Positions 1-9,308 of a stretch of 64,000 bases of DNA are shown here, one piece after another; position 1 is the stretch's first letter, and the number at the start of each line of letters is the position of its first letter. The notes beneath the pieces are model-generated. The model made no database searches and was not told the DNA's origin. It saw only the letters and a list, made by a program, of their open reading frames with translations. Source of the stretch: Nostoc sp. ATCC 43529 (GTDB lineage Bacteria > Cyanobacteriota > Cyanobacteriia > Cyanobacteriales > Nostocaceae); NCBI GenBank assembly GCA_003326205.1, contig LWTK01000020.1:186001-250000 (forward strand). The letters are read 5' to 3'. A program made the position numbers and the translations under genes.

Positions 1-357
1 ATCAGCAGCCACCAAATCCACCGTCTCTAAAAACTCTGCAACCAGATTTTCCCAGGTTTCGTCATCTTGTTCTAGAAGATTAGCTACCCAAGTTCCCAAA
101 GAATCAACCAAAAGACAGGTATGGGGTTTCGCATCAGCAAGGGTAGCACACAGTTCCACAGGTACAGACAGAGTTTCCCAGTCTTGGGGACGACGTTTTT
201 GGTGTTCTAAAATGCGTTTGTGCCATTCTTCATCGTCTGGGTTATCAGTGGCTGTTGCTATGTAAATAACTGCTTTGCCCGACTCTATGGCCAGAGTTTC
301 TGCCCACTCACTTTTACCACATCGAGCTGGGCCTGTTACTAAGATGACTTTACCCAA
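1..357 (-). CDS. cobU: Adenosylcobinamide kinase/guanylyltransferase CobU, N-terminal part
   Basis: This gene is missing from the ORF track because it starts with TTG and runs off the window edge. The reverse strand reads LGKVILVTGPARCGKSEWA, the P-loop N-terminus of CobU, followed by 'YIATA' and 'DDEEWHKRILEHQKRRP', which are typical of the family. CobU phosphorylates adenosylcobinamide and then attaches GMP, a late step in cobalamin nucleotide-loop assembly. An in-frame stop lies 12 codons upstream of the TTG and there is no ATG or GTG between, so TTG at 357 is the best start. About 119 residues, roughly two-thirds of the protein, are visible. It is one of four cobalamin loci in the window. 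Confidence 0.9.
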   Translation of the reverse strand, partial: MGKVILVTGPARCGKSEWAETLAIESGKAVIYIATATDNPDDEEWHKRILEHQKRRPQDWETLSVPVELCATLADAKPHTCLLVDSLGTWVANLLEQDDETWENLVAEFLETVDLVAAD

Positions 358-832
358 AGTTTTTTCCTGAGTATCTTCACAATATGGCTACGTTTGCAGT
401 TTATCATCACAGCAGTGTCGAGTAGAAAGTGGGGAGATGAGGGAGACAAGGGAGACAAGGGAGACAAGGGAGACAAGGAGAATAATTCTTTAAGTACAGA
501 CAAGGGTTAATTGTATCTTTACCCCTAACTCCTAACTCTTAACTCTTAACTCCTAATTCCTAACTCAACATCAGCACTCTTTATTTGCCCAAATTTTTAT
601 TTCACAGGTAAGATTTTTGATTTTAAATAACTTTTAAGAGATAAAATTAGCACCAGCATCATTGGAAATTAATAATTACAGTAGATTGCAAGTTGGTGAA
701 GTAAATAAATTTAAGTCTGGTAGACAGGCATAAAACCTGTTTGACTTCTGACTAGGATAATTCACCAATTCTGCTGTATGTTTCAAGTCGGGATTGAAAA
801 CCCGCCAACAACTCGACAGCAAACTATAGGGT
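358..832. repeat. Intergenic region with short tandem repeats
   Basis: I see no gene in this stretch. It holds four copies of the 9-mer GGGAGACAA (441-476) and a run of degenerate CTAACTC/TTAACTC heptamers (about 521-565). Both are the kind of short tandem repeat common between cyanobacterial genes. ORF 676..1038 on the minus strand overlaps the next gene and looks like a shadow. Confidence 0.6.
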
Positions 833-1642
833 ATGTTTATGAAACCAGGCTTAAAACGTATTGAAGCAACTCTACATGATTTAGGGACTCGTGGGACTGA
901 TGCCGCTGAACCAGGAGATTCAACAAAGCGGCCTTTCTCCTTTAGAATCAGTGTCGGAGCTAACGAACCCACAAAAAGCACAAAGACTTCAACATCCTCA
1001 GAAGATGAAGTCAACATACAAGAACAAGCAGCTGGCATTGGCGTCGATACGGAACAAAATTTATTTCGCCAGCACGACTCTGTACAAACGTTTCAAGCAG
1101 AAGAAAACGGTGGTAAAACACCCAGTCTACCCAAGTTTAAAACTCCTAACATCAGTAGCCATCGTCACGGAGCAAATCCAGGCTTGGCGATGAACTTACT
1201 GCTAGAAATTCAGGAAAGTGTTGCTGGTTGGCAAATAGAACTACAAAATATTTTGCAGGAAATTCAGGATATTTACTTAGAAGGGCCAATTGTTAATGGC
1301 TGGTTAGAATCGAATTCCACCGAACCAGAACCAGGTGGAACTGCAACACTCCGCCATGCAGAAATTGACAGACTTATGAACTATGTCGAAGAAATTTGTG
1401 CTAATGGTGGGAAAGTGTCCTATCAATCGTCTGCCACTAGCTATCGCCTCTGTGGTGTGGATGATTCTGGTAAAGTTTGGTCGCGCCCATGTCCAGCAGA
1501 TCAGGTTCCTACCGTTAGTATAGCGATCGCTCGTTACCAAAAGTTACGTCAGTTATTGGGACGTAAGCAAACTTTAGAAACTCGTTTGGCTCAACTTGCT
1601 CAAAGTCTTGTAGTTTTACATAGCCATATTCAGCAAACGTGA
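833..1642 (+). CDS. Conserved hypothetical protein
   Basis: I do not recognise the family. The protein has about 269 residues. Its first ~115 residues are polar, low in complexity and rich in Ser, Thr and Glu (for example 'KSTKTSTSSEDE'), so probably disordered. The C-terminal half looks folded: helical 'MNLLLEIQESVAGWQIELQNI', a middle part with 'EIDRLMNYVEEICANGG', and a terminal helix 'LLGRKQTLETRLAQLAQSL' that may form a coiled coil. There is no signal peptide or membrane segment. ATG codons at 833 and 839 are both possible starts. It lies upstream of the polysaccharide genes on the same strand, but the 230-base gap gives little support for an operon. Confidence 0.6.
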   Translation: MFMKPGLKRIEATLHDLGTRGTDAAEPGDSTKRPFSFRISVGANEPTKSTKTSTSSEDEVNIQEQAAGIGVDTEQNLFRQHDSVQTFQAEENGGKTPSLPKFKTPNISSHRHGANPGLAMNLLLEIQESVAGWQIELQNILQEIQDIYLEGPIVNGWLESNSTEPEPGGTATLRHAEIDRLMNYVEEICANGGKVSYQSSATSYRLCGVDDSGKVWSRPCPADQVPTVSIAIARYQKLRQLLGRKQTLETRLAQLAQSLVVLHSHIQQT

Positions 1643-1777
1643 AGTTTTAAAGATTTTTTCCGAAAAAACTCGGTTGGTGGGCAGATAAAATTTGGTTTAG
1701 ATTAACTAAGACAAAATGTGCATTAGATTTAAGATTTTAATCAAAAATCCCAAATCTGTCTTAGAAAGTTCTAATGC

Positions 1778-1850
1778 CTTCTCTACGATACGCTACGCGA
1801 ACGGCAAGTTGGCGTACCCTGCGGGAAGCCGCAGATGCGTCTACAGACTT
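1778..1850 (+). repeat. Dispersed cyanobacterial repeat ('CGCTACGCGAACGGCAAG' family)
   Basis: The sequence CTACGATACGCTACGCGAACGG...GCGTCTACAG is a GC-rich, partly palindromic dispersed repeat. Related copies occur near 30147-30172, 45180-45215 and 63300-63350. It sits just before the glycosyltransferase gene and is read through in frame by the longer ORF of the track, which creates a false N-terminal extension. Confidence 0.6.
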
Positions 1851-1874
1851 TCCGCAAAATCCCAAATTAAATCT

Positions 1875-2819
1875 ATGCCAGATATCCAAATCTCTGCCAT
1901 TATCTGTACCCACAATCGAGATGCCTACTTAGGTGCTGCAATTGATAGTCTTTTAGCGCAGGATTTTGCTGCTAATTTTGAAGTTGTAGTAGTTGATAAT
2001 GGGTCTAGCGATCGCACCCGTGAAGTAGTAGAACAAAGAGCTGACGATCCTCGCCTAAAGTATATCTTTGAACCCACCATCGGTTTATCTGTCGCCCGCA
2101 ACACGGGTGCAAAAGTGGCTAGTGCTGATATTCTGGCTTATCTAGATGACGATGCTGTTGCGAGCAAGGGCTGGCTGCAAGTTTTATATTCTGCCTATTA
2201 CAATAACTCTAAACTAGCGATCGCAGGTGGCAAAGTCACTCTCATCTGGCCTGAAGGAGTGCAACAACCACGGTGGCTATCTCCAGGGTTAGCAGGAAAT
2301 CTAGGTGCATACGACTTGGGTGACAATATCATCTACATTCAGCAACCTGGCTCAACACCGAGAGGCTTAAATTACTCCATCCGTCGTAGTTTCTTAGAAG
2401 AAATTGGAGGTTTCGATCCTCATCTTGGTCGAGTAGGGAAAAATCTATTATCTAACGAAGAACTACAAATGACCGAATTTGCCCTACAACGTGGTTGGCA
2501 AGTCGCTTATCTTCCAGAAGCACTAGTCGCTCACAATGTTGCTCCAGAACGCCTGCAACGTTCTTGGTTTTTAAATCGAGGCTGGTGGCAAGGTATCAGC
2601 GAGTGCTATCGAGAACAACTCGCTGGCAGAGCTGGCATCGCTCAATTACGGCGAGGCGGCGAACGATTTTTGCGCGGTTTGTACAAGGCATTACAATATT
2701 TCTCTGACCCAGCAGAACGATTTGATAAACTTGTGTATGCTTACGGTCAAATTGGCTACTTAAATGCAGCTATTCAAGGTCTTTTATCCACATCAAATAA
2801 GAAGTCATCAATATCATAA
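1875..2819 (+). CDS. Family 2 glycosyltransferase (GT-A fold)
   Basis: This is an inverting GT2 enzyme that probably transfers a sugar from a nucleotide donor to a growing exopolysaccharide. The N-terminus 'ISAIICTHNRDAYLGAAIDS' followed by 'VVVVDNGSSDRT' is the nucleotide-binding half, and 'LAYLDDDAVA' holds the DxD-type metal site. The track ORF begins at 1716, but its first 53 residues come from unrelated DNA and a dispersed repeat. ATG at 1875 gives a normal GT2 start, MPDIQISAII, and about 314 residues. The next glycosyltransferase begins 12 bases downstream, so the two are probably cotranscribed. Members of this type occur in hormogonium polysaccharide (hps) loci, but I cannot assign an hps symbol from sequence alone. 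Confidence 0.88.
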   Translation: MPDIQISAIICTHNRDAYLGAAIDSLLAQDFAANFEVVVVDNGSSDRTREVVEQRADDPRLKYIFEPTIGLSVARNTGAKVASADILAYLDDDAVASKGWLQVLYSAYYNNSKLAIAGGKVTLIWPEGVQQPRWLSPGLAGNLGAYDLGDNIIYIQQPGSTPRGLNYSIRRSFLEEIGGFDPHLGRVGKNLLSNEELQMTEFALQRGWQVAYLPEALVAHNVAPERLQRSWFLNRGWWQGISECYREQLAGRAGIAQLRRGGERFLRGLYKALQYFSDPAERFDKLVYAYGQIGYLNAAIQGLLSTSNKKSSIS

Positions 2820-2831
2820 ATTATACTGATT

Positions 2832-3788
2832 ATGTCAACTAAAATACCAGTTTCCGTATTAATTCCCGCGAAAAACGAACAAGCCAATTTGCCAGCTTGT
2901 CTGACTAGTCTCAGCAGAGCAGATGAAATATTTGTAGTCGATTCTCAAAGTAACGATAATAGTGTTGAAATTGCTAAAAGTTATGGTGCAAATGTCGTTC
3001 AATTTAAATTCAATGGACATTGGCCTAAAAAGAAAAATTGGTCTTTAGATAATCTACCTTTTCGTAATGAATGGGTATTAATTGTAGATTGTGATGAACG
3101 TATTACTCCCGAACTTTGGGAAGAAATTGAGCAGGTAATTAATCAGGATGAATACACTGGTTATTATCTCAATCGCCGGGTATTTTTCTTAGGAAAATGG
3201 ATTCGCTATGGCGGAAAATACCCCGATTGGAATCTGCGCTTATTTCAGCATAAAAAAGGGCGTTACGAAAACCTACATACAGAAGATATTCCCAACACTG
3301 GTGACAACGAAGTTCACGAACATGTAATTTTACAGGGTAAAGTTGGGTATCTGAAAAATGATATGCTCCACGAAGATTTTCGCGACCTTTATCACTGGTT
3401 AGAACGGCACAACCGCTATTCAAATTGGGAAGCCCGCGTTTATTATAATATTCTTACAGGTCAAGATGATAGCGGCACTATTGGTGCAAATTTATTTGGT
3501 GATGCAGTGCAACGCAAACGCTTTTTGAAAAAAGTATGGGTACACTTGCCATTCAAACCCTTTTTGCGATTTGTATTGTTTTATATAATCCAACGCGGTT
3601 TTTTAGATGGTAAAGCAGGATATATATATGGACGTTTGCTGAGTCAATATGAATATCAAATTGGGGTTAAACTTTACGAATTACGGAATTGTGGTGGCCA
3701 TCTAAATACTGCAACTACACCAAAGCAGGAAGTTATTGAGCAGGGAAGCAGAGGTTCGGAAGGAAAGCTATTGACAATTGACTCCTAA
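2832..3788 (+). CDS. Family 2 glycosyltransferase (WaaE/KdtX-like)
   Basis: This 318-residue GT2 protein opens with 'VSVLIPAKNEQANLPACLTSL' and 'FVVDSQSNDNSVEIA'. The acidic 'LIVDCDERITPELW' resembles the lipopolysaccharide-core WaaE/KdtX branch of the family. The downstream part is rich in aromatic residues and contains 'FRFVLFYIIQRGFLDGKAGYIYG', a segment usual in this group that may contact the membrane. It follows the previous glycosyltransferase by 12 bases and precedes an acetyltransferase, forming an exopolysaccharide cassette. The last ~25 residues (after 'YELRNCGG') are low in complexity and probably unimportant. The acceptor sugar is unknown. Confidence 0.87.
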   Translation: MSTKIPVSVLIPAKNEQANLPACLTSLSRADEIFVVDSQSNDNSVEIAKSYGANVVQFKFNGHWPKKKNWSLDNLPFRNEWVLIVDCDERITPELWEEIEQVINQDEYTGYYLNRRVFFLGKWIRYGGKYPDWNLRLFQHKKGRYENLHTEDIPNTGDNEVHEHVILQGKVGYLKNDMLHEDFRDLYHWLERHNRYSNWEARVYYNILTGQDDSGTIGANLFGDAVQRKRFLKKVWVHLPFKPFLRFVLFYIIQRGFLDGKAGYIYGRLLSQYEYQIGVKLYELRNCGGHLNTATTPKQEVIEQGSRGSEGKLLTIDS

Positions 3789-3877
3789 CTCTAGCAATTT
3801 TAGATTTTGAATTTTGGATTGAAGGAGAAATTTAAAATCTAAAATCTTAAAATCTAAAATCTCAAATCCAAAATTGA

Positions 3878-4459
3878 ATGACTAATGACAAACCTTTCGT
3901 AGATTTACGCAAATATGACCAATCTTGCTTCGATCGCGGGCGTCCAGGTTGGTATATTTTATTATGGTGGTTTGTACAAGCGATCGCCTTTCCTCTGACC
4001 CCTCAACCGTTAAATATTTTACGTTGTATTCTACTACGACTATTTGGCGCTCGTATCGGCAAAGGCGTATTGATTCGCCCCACCGCCCGTTTTACTTACC
4101 CCTGGAAAATTACCATAGGTAATTACAGTTGGATTGGAGATAACGTAGTTTTATATAGCCTCGATGAAATTAACATCGGCGAACACTGCGTAATTTCCCA
4201 GAAAAGTTACCTCTGTACCGGTACTCATGATACCCAAGACCCTGCCTTTGGCTTGAAAACAGCCAGTATCACCATTGAAAATGGCGCATGGGTAGCAACA
4301 GATTGTTTCATTGGGCCAGGAGTAAAAATTGGGGCTAATGCTGTAATTGGCGCTCGTAGTAGTGTTTTTACCAGTATGCCTTCTGGACAAGTTTGTTGGG
4401 GAAGCCCCTGTCGTCCGAATAAAGCCCGGATAAAACTCGATCCTGTCACAACTCCATGA
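3878..4459 (+). CDS. WcaF-like hexapeptide acetyltransferase (exopolysaccharide)
   Basis: This 193-residue protein is a left-handed beta-helix O-acetyltransferase of the WcaF/NodL/LacA type, which moves acetyl from acetyl-CoA to a sugar. The hexapeptide ladder appears as 'IGKGVLIRPTARFTYPWKITIGNYSWIGDNV', 'INIGEHCVISQKSYLCTGTHD' with the catalytic-type His, and 'GVKIGANAVIGARSSV'. It is the last gene of the glycosyltransferase cassette and is followed by a strong terminator. Cyanobacterial homologues are sometimes named HpsU (hormogonium polysaccharide); that assignment is plausible here but unproven. The 90-base spacer upstream carries AT-rich repeats of the 'AAAATCTAAAATC' type. Confidence 0.85.
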   Translation: MTNDKPFVDLRKYDQSCFDRGRPGWYILLWWFVQAIAFPLTPQPLNILRCILLRLFGARIGKGVLIRPTARFTYPWKITIGNYSWIGDNVVLYSLDEINIGEHCVISQKSYLCTGTHDTQDPAFGLKTASITIENGAWVATDCFIGPGVKIGANAVIGARSSVFTSMPSGQVCWGSPCRPNKARIKLDPVTTP

Positions 4460-4479
4460 TTTATTAGATAAAGTCTCTG

Positions 4480-4514
4480 GGGTAGCACAACTAGGTGTGC
4501 TACCCTAGATTTTT
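4480..4514 (+). terminator. Rho-independent terminator after the polysaccharide cassette
   Basis: A perfect 10-bp stem, GGGTAGCACA / TGTGCTACCC, with a 6-base loop is followed by TAGATTTTT. It lies 20 bases after the acetyltransferase stop codon. Confidence 0.85.
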
Positions 4515-5252
4515 CATATTTATAATTTAATCATCTCCAATTGCCTATTGATACCAATCCTCAGTCAAATAACAGTGTTTTAATTTATAAATTTTGTGCT
4601 TTTTACACAGATACAAAGAGTTTTAATTTGGTTGAGTACGCCAAGTAAATTTCAAAACTAAGCACAAAACCTGCTTTAATTAACGATTCTGGCTTTAAAA
4701 AATATTTTTGTTAATGGATGTATTTTATACAAAGACTCATTGGCAGGTGTAGGCATTTTTTGGAGATAGTTTACTTTTAATTAAATCTTTTAACTTTCAA
4801 GTACACAATTCGTGCGTATCTCAAAAATTTGGCAGAAGATGTGGTATCTCAAATCAACCAGGAGATGGTGTTGTAATTTATGAGGTGAGAACAGCTAAAC
4901 TAGGAGATTGCCTAGTTGTTGATAGAAATATGGGAGTGGTGATGCGTAGTATTTACTCTTAAGCAAGGTAGCAACAGCGTTTCGCTCCAGAAAACATCGT
5001 TCAATTAGCCAATTAAACCGGAATTAGTGAATTGAGAAGTAAAACCAAAGATACTCCGCCTCAGAATTCAGGAGTAAAAGTTTCTTTGCGTCAGAGCATC
5101 AACTCTTTAAGCAGAAATGAGATCAAAAACGATTTCACAGCTATTGTTGAGCAAACTACAAAACTGAAATGTGAAAATCTGTGTTCGTCAACTTGACTAA
5201 GTTTTTCAAGGCGAAGAAATTCCAGAGTTAAAAAAAATAACAATGATTAAGT
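4515..5252. other. Intergenic stretch without a supportable gene
   Basis: This AT-rich stretch of about 740 bases lies between the terminator and the hybrid kinase. Short open frames exist near 4800-4970 on the plus strand, but none has a convincing start, ribosome site or recognisable family. It could hold gene remnants. Confidence 0.4.
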
Positions 5253-7649
5253 ATGAATTTTAATAAAGATGAGAATAATACTATTTTAATAGTCGATAAT
5301 ATTCGTAGTAATTTAATAAATCTGGGCGATTTTTTTAAAAATTTTGGTTTTGAAGTTTTAGTAGCCGAAGACGGAGAAAGTGCAGTTAAAATTGCAGAAT
5401 ATGCCTTACCTGACTTAATATTATTGGATGTAATACTACCAGGAATTGACGGTTTTGAAACTTGCCAAATTTTAAAAAATAATCTAGCTACTCAAGATAT
5501 CCCCTTAATATTTATAAGTACCCTTACTGATAAGATAAGTACAATCAAAGGTTTAAATATTGGTGCAGTAGATTACATCACAAAACCTTTAGAAAATCAA
5601 GAATTATTAGCTAGGGTAAACATCCATTTACGCCAACATAACCTCACAAAAAAACTCACAAAGCAAAATGAGCGTTTGGAGATAGAAATTTTTTATCGCC
5701 AGCAAATAGAGGAGAAACTGCTATCTCATTCAGCCGCATTAGGTGAATCCAACAATCGTTATCAAGAACTAATTCAAGCCAGCGGTCAAATTTTCTACGA
5801 CTGGAACCTGCATACAAATGATATTAAATATGGAGGAAATGTAGAGCGAATATTGGGTTATTCCATTGCTGAGATTTTGGGAGGTTTCAACCGTTGGTTA
5901 GAATTAGTTCATCCTGAGGATAGAAACCTATTCAACGAAGAGATTGAACGCGTTTTATCTACAAAAGACCCATTCCACCTAGAATTTCGTCTATGTCGCA
6001 AAGATGGTACTTACATCACAGTTGAAAACAACGGATATATCTTTTTAGACTTCACAGGCAAAGTTGCTAGTATGGCAGGCTTTGTGATTGACATTAGCGA
6101 ACAGCAAGCTGCGCTGTGGAAACGCAAGCAAGCAGAACAGAAAATACGCGAACAAGCTGCTTTACTTAATATCACCACAGACGCGATTCTCGTTCAAGAT
6201 TTGAGTAGCCAAGTTCAATTTTGGAATAAAGGAGCTGAACATCTTTACGGTTGGATGGCAGAAGAAGTTTTGGGTAAAAATTCTAATCAGCTTTTGTATC
6301 GTAAACAAAACTGCTGCCAACTGAAAAATATTCAGAAAACTTTAGCCGAGAGTGGTTCGTGGCAAGGTGAGTTACATCAAGTCACAAAACAAGGTCAAGA
6401 AATGATAGTTGCTAGCCGTTGGACACTCGTAAATGATGAAGAAGGGCAAGCCAAATCTATCCTTATTGTCAACTCCGACATTACAGAAAAAAAACAACTT
6501 GAAGCCCAATTTCTCCGCGCTCAGCGGATGGAAAGTCTTGGCACATTAGCAAGTGGTATCGCCCACGATCTCAATAATGCACTGACACCAATCATGATGA
6601 CAATGCAACTTCTAGGAGCCAAACTTCCTGATGAGAAAAGTCATCAATGGCTAGCAATTATGGAAACAAATGTTAAACGTGCAGCAGATTTAGTTAAACA
6701 AGTAATGTGGTTTTCACGCGGTTATGTAGGTAATTTTAAAACATTACAGGTGCGTGATTTAATTTCAGAAATAGAAAATATTATCAAACAAACATTTTCC
6801 AGAGCTATTGAAATTCGTATCGATGTTCCTACACAAAACCTGTGGAATATCTTTGGTGATAATACTCAGCTACACCAAGTGTTGATGAACCTCTGTATTA
6901 ATGCTCGTGATGCTATGCCTACTGGTGGGATCTTAAAGATTTCAGCAAAGAATTTCTGGGTTGATAGCCACTATGCCAGGATGAATATTGATGCTAAGGT
7001 GGGTTCATACATAATGATTAGCGTCGCTGATACAGGTACAGGAATCCCCAGAGAGATAGTAGATAGAATTTTTGAACCGTTTTTCACAACCAAAGAAGTG
7101 GGTAAAGGTACAGGGCTTGGTCTTTCAACGGTGCTTGGTATCATCAAAAGCCACGGCGGTTTTGTAAATGTAGTTACTGAAGTTAGCAAGGGCGCAGAAT
7201 TTCAAGTTTGCTTACCCGTAACTCAAACAATTGAAACAGATAGTAAATTATGTGGAGATAGTGAATTACCTTCAGGACATGGAGAATTGATTCTAGTTGT
7301 TGATGATGAAGATTCAATTCGAGAAATTACTAAAACCTGGTTGGAACAAAATGGCTATAAAGCTATAGTGGCTAATGATGGTATTGATGCGATCGCACTT
7401 TATACAAAACATCAACAAGAAATTAGTGCGCTGCTAATTGATATGATGATGCCAGACATGGATGGGCAAACAACTATCAATGTATTGAAAAAAATTAATC
7501 CAGATATCAAAATTATTGGTATTAGTGGGCTAGCCTCCAACCATGAAATGATTAAAACCCTTGGTAACAACGTCAAAACCTTTTTGTCCAAGCCCTACAC
7601 TTCGTGTGACTTGTTAAGAAATTTACAAATGGTGCTGAATACAAAGTAG
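5253..7649 (+). CDS. Hybrid sensor histidine kinase/response regulator (REC-PAS-PAS-HK-REC)
   Basis: This 798-residue soluble signalling protein starts with a receiver domain (about 8-125; phosphoacceptor Asp in 'DLILLDVILPG'). A coiled-coil linker follows, then a PAS_3-type domain (about 165-285, 'VERILGYSIAEILGGF...VHPEDR') and a second PAS domain (about 297-415). The kinase core has an H box in 'LASGIAHDLNNALTP', an N box 'LMNLCINARDAM', G box 'DTGTGIP' and 'GKGTGLGLSTV'. A second receiver ends the protein ('VVDDEDS', 'LIDMMMPDMDG', conserved Lys in 'FLSKPY'). There is no membrane segment. The first receiver reads VDN where VDD is usual, so its metal pocket lacks one acid. The input signal and partner are unknown. 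Confidence 0.92.
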   Translation: MNFNKDENNTILIVDNIRSNLINLGDFFKNFGFEVLVAEDGESAVKIAEYALPDLILLDVILPGIDGFETCQILKNNLATQDIPLIFISTLTDKISTIKGLNIGAVDYITKPLENQELLARVNIHLRQHNLTKKLTKQNERLEIEIFYRQQIEEKLLSHSAALGESNNRYQELIQASGQIFYDWNLHTNDIKYGGNVERILGYSIAEILGGFNRWLELVHPEDRNLFNEEIERVLSTKDPFHLEFRLCRKDGTYITVENNGYIFLDFTGKVASMAGFVIDISEQQAALWKRKQAEQKIREQAALLNITTDAILVQDLSSQVQFWNKGAEHLYGWMAEEVLGKNSNQLLYRKQNCCQLKNIQKTLAESGSWQGELHQVTKQGQEMIVASRWTLVNDEEGQAKSILIVNSDITEKKQLEAQFLRAQRMESLGTLASGIAHDLNNALTPIMMTMQLLGAKLPDEKSHQWLAIMETNVKRAADLVKQVMWFSRGYVGNFKTLQVRDLISEIENIIKQTFSRAIEIRIDVPTQNLWNIFGDNTQLHQVLMNLCINARDAMPTGGILKISAKNFWVDSHYARMNIDAKVGSYIMISVADTGTGIPREIVDRIFEPFFTTKEVGKGTGLGLSTVLGIIKSHGGFVNVVTEVSKGAEFQVCLPVTQTIETDSKLCGDSELPSGHGELILVVDDEDSIREITKTWLEQNGYKAIVANDGIDAIALYTKHQQEISALLIDMMMPDMDGQTTINVLKKINPDIKIIGISGLASNHEMIKTLGNNVKTFLSKPYTSCDLLRNLQMVLNTK

Positions 7650-7652
7650 ATT

Positions 7653-7701
7653 GGGCATCGGGCATCGGGCATCGGGCATCGGGCATCGGGCAAAGGGCAA
7701 A
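7653..7701. repeat. Heptamer tandem repeat (GGGCATC)n
   Basis: Five perfect GGGCATC units are followed by degenerate GGGCAAA units, right after the hybrid kinase stop. This is a typical cyanobacterial short tandemly repeated repetitive sequence. Confidence 0.8.
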
Positions 7702-7827
7702 GGGGAAAAGAAAGATCCCTCCTTTTACTTTTTCCCTTTTACCTTTCCCCAAGGCGTTGCCACCTCCCAATCCCGATCCCCAAAGAGTGGTAATATGTTC
7801 TCATGGCTGCTCTAATCCTTGGTATTG

Positions 7828-8316
7828 ATGAACAAATTATTGGATGAAACGCTGTCAATCGAAATTGCTCAACGCATAAAAAGTAGAGCTAGTACTCCCT
7901 TTGACAATGCTTACAAAGCAGCATTGTCCACTGAGGGAGCAAAATATGTTCAAGGATTTTTAACTTTTGTTGGAAAACCATATAGACCAATTGAACACAG
8001 TTGGATTGAGTTAGGTGATACTTCCAGCGATGACTCCCTTATACGCATTGTCGATCCAACATTACCGCACCTGAAAAAAAATCCTCAAGAACTTTGGTAT
8101 TTTGCTGCACAAAAACTGACAGTAAAAAAACTGAAAGCCATTATTGAAGAATCAAAAGAAGATTATCCAGAAGACGATCCTTTACCTATCTATGGTGAAC
8201 CACCTTATGAATATTACGGTGATGTAATGTTAGGTGGTCAAGAATATTTAGCAGCTTATCAAGCAGCAGAAGCTAAATGTAAAGAAATCAACCAACTTAA
8301 TCCTGAGAGAAACTAA
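7828..8316 (+). CDS. Hypothetical protein
   Basis: I do not recognise the family. The track ORF begins at a TTG (7819); ATG at 7828 gives MNKLLDETLS and 162 residues, which I prefer. The protein is acidic and soluble, with no signal peptide or membrane helix. Visible patches are 'YVQGFLTFVGKPYRPIEHSWIEL', 'DPTLPHLKKNPQELWYFAAQ' and an acidic 'EESKEDYPEDDPLPIYGEPPYEYYGD'. The 'HSWIEL...DPTL' pattern recalls small proteins that handle a free substrate, but I will not assign a function. It is a single gene with no same-strand partner. Confidence 0.6.
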   Translation: MNKLLDETLSIEIAQRIKSRASTPFDNAYKAALSTEGAKYVQGFLTFVGKPYRPIEHSWIELGDTSSDDSLIRIVDPTLPHLKKNPQELWYFAAQKLTVKKLKAIIEESKEDYPEDDPLPIYGEPPYEYYGDVMLGGQEYLAAYQAAEAKCKEINQLNPERN

Positions 8317-8413
8317 TACAATTTTAGATTTTAGATTTTTGTTTTCAGCTTAGCCACTACTCTGTGCTAGTTACTTTCCAAACCAAAGCGATTTCTAAAT
8401 TCTGAATTCTGTT

Positions 8414-8812
8414 TTAATACGATTTTCCATCACTACCAAAATATTCTCGATAGCCACAAATTTTGTCTCCACGCACATCAAAGGAAACTGCTACTCGATT
8501 TTTGTAAGGTTGTCCGAATAAAAGCCCTTCATCACGAAATTCAAAGACAGCGGTTGTTTCATTGCTGGTAACACGGTCTAGACCAGTTAGCTGCAAGGCA
8601 GGGGCGAAGGATTGAGAAACATACTCGAAAAATTCTCTAGCCCGGTCTTTTCCCACATTCAAACCGTGAAATTTTCCCATAGGAAACCAAAGGGTAAAAT
8701 CTTCTGAGAGCATATCTAACAATGCTTCCCACTCGCCTGTTACCATCCCGTGTGTAAGATTCTCAAATGCCTGCTGAGCAACTTTTAAAGTATTTTCTGA
8801 ATTTTGTGTCAT
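8414..8812 (-). CDS. NTF2-like (SnoaL/ketosteroid-isomerase-type) protein
   Basis: This 132-residue protein has the NTF2-like cone-shaped fold signature: an N-terminal helix 'AQQAFENLTHGMVTGEWEALLDML', the strand 'DFTLWFPMGKFHG', then 'GKDRAREFFEYVSQ', and C-terminal strands 'VAVSFDVRGDKICGYREYFG'. Proteins of this kind bind small hydrophobic ligands or isomerise or hydrolyse them; the substrate cannot be inferred. A ribosome-site-like 'AGGAGAG' lies a few bases upstream of ATG 8812. It stands alone on the minus strand. Confidence 0.72.
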   Translation of the reverse strand: MTQNSENTLKVAQQAFENLTHGMVTGEWEALLDMLSEDFTLWFPMGKFHGLNVGKDRAREFFEYVSQSFAPALQLTGLDRVTSNETTAVFEFRDEGLLFGQPYKNRVAVSFDVRGDKICGYREYFGSDGKSY

Positions 8813-8820
8813 TGTAGCTC

Positions 8821-9308
8821 TCCTTTGATATCTAAACTTTTAGAGATTTTTAGTTTTTAGGTTTTAAAATTACTAGCAGTAATTACTTGAAATAGTAAGA
8901 TATGTTGCATAATTTACACATATTTTCATGAATTGTAAAGCTAGTTATATTGTTGAGGCTCGGTGGCGATCGCATTAATAAATAGTAATACTTTTCAAAA
9001 TTATACACAGCTAGATTAGAACAGCTATGTTACCCTACGAGTATCTATTAGTAAATTATTTTTCCATGTAACATATTCATGTGCAAACATCTGTATACAG
9101 CAGAATTCAGAATTTAGGAGTAAAACAAGCTTGATGGTTGACTTTTAGACTGAGGTTGCGTACTTCATTTTCCTTGTAATCCGCTGTATTTAATTTTAAG
9201 AGTTCTAATTTTTAGATTTTTATTTTAAATTACAACTCAAGGCTAATTTATTCAGCAAGTTTAATAATTATCCTGTAATTACTAAATTAGTAAAAACTGG
9301 CAATATAT
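8821..9308. other. Intergenic, divergent promoter region
   Basis: This AT-rich stretch of about 490 bases separates the divergent NTF2-like and cupin genes. It contains one HIP1-type site (GCGATCGC) near 8966. I see no gene in it. Confidence 0.4.

Noticed and set aside
441-476. Possible CRISPR array
   Set aside because: The units are 9-mers in direct contact, with no spacers. The other tandem tracts (7653, 16926, 34205) are heptamers and also lack spacers. No CRISPR array was seen in the window.
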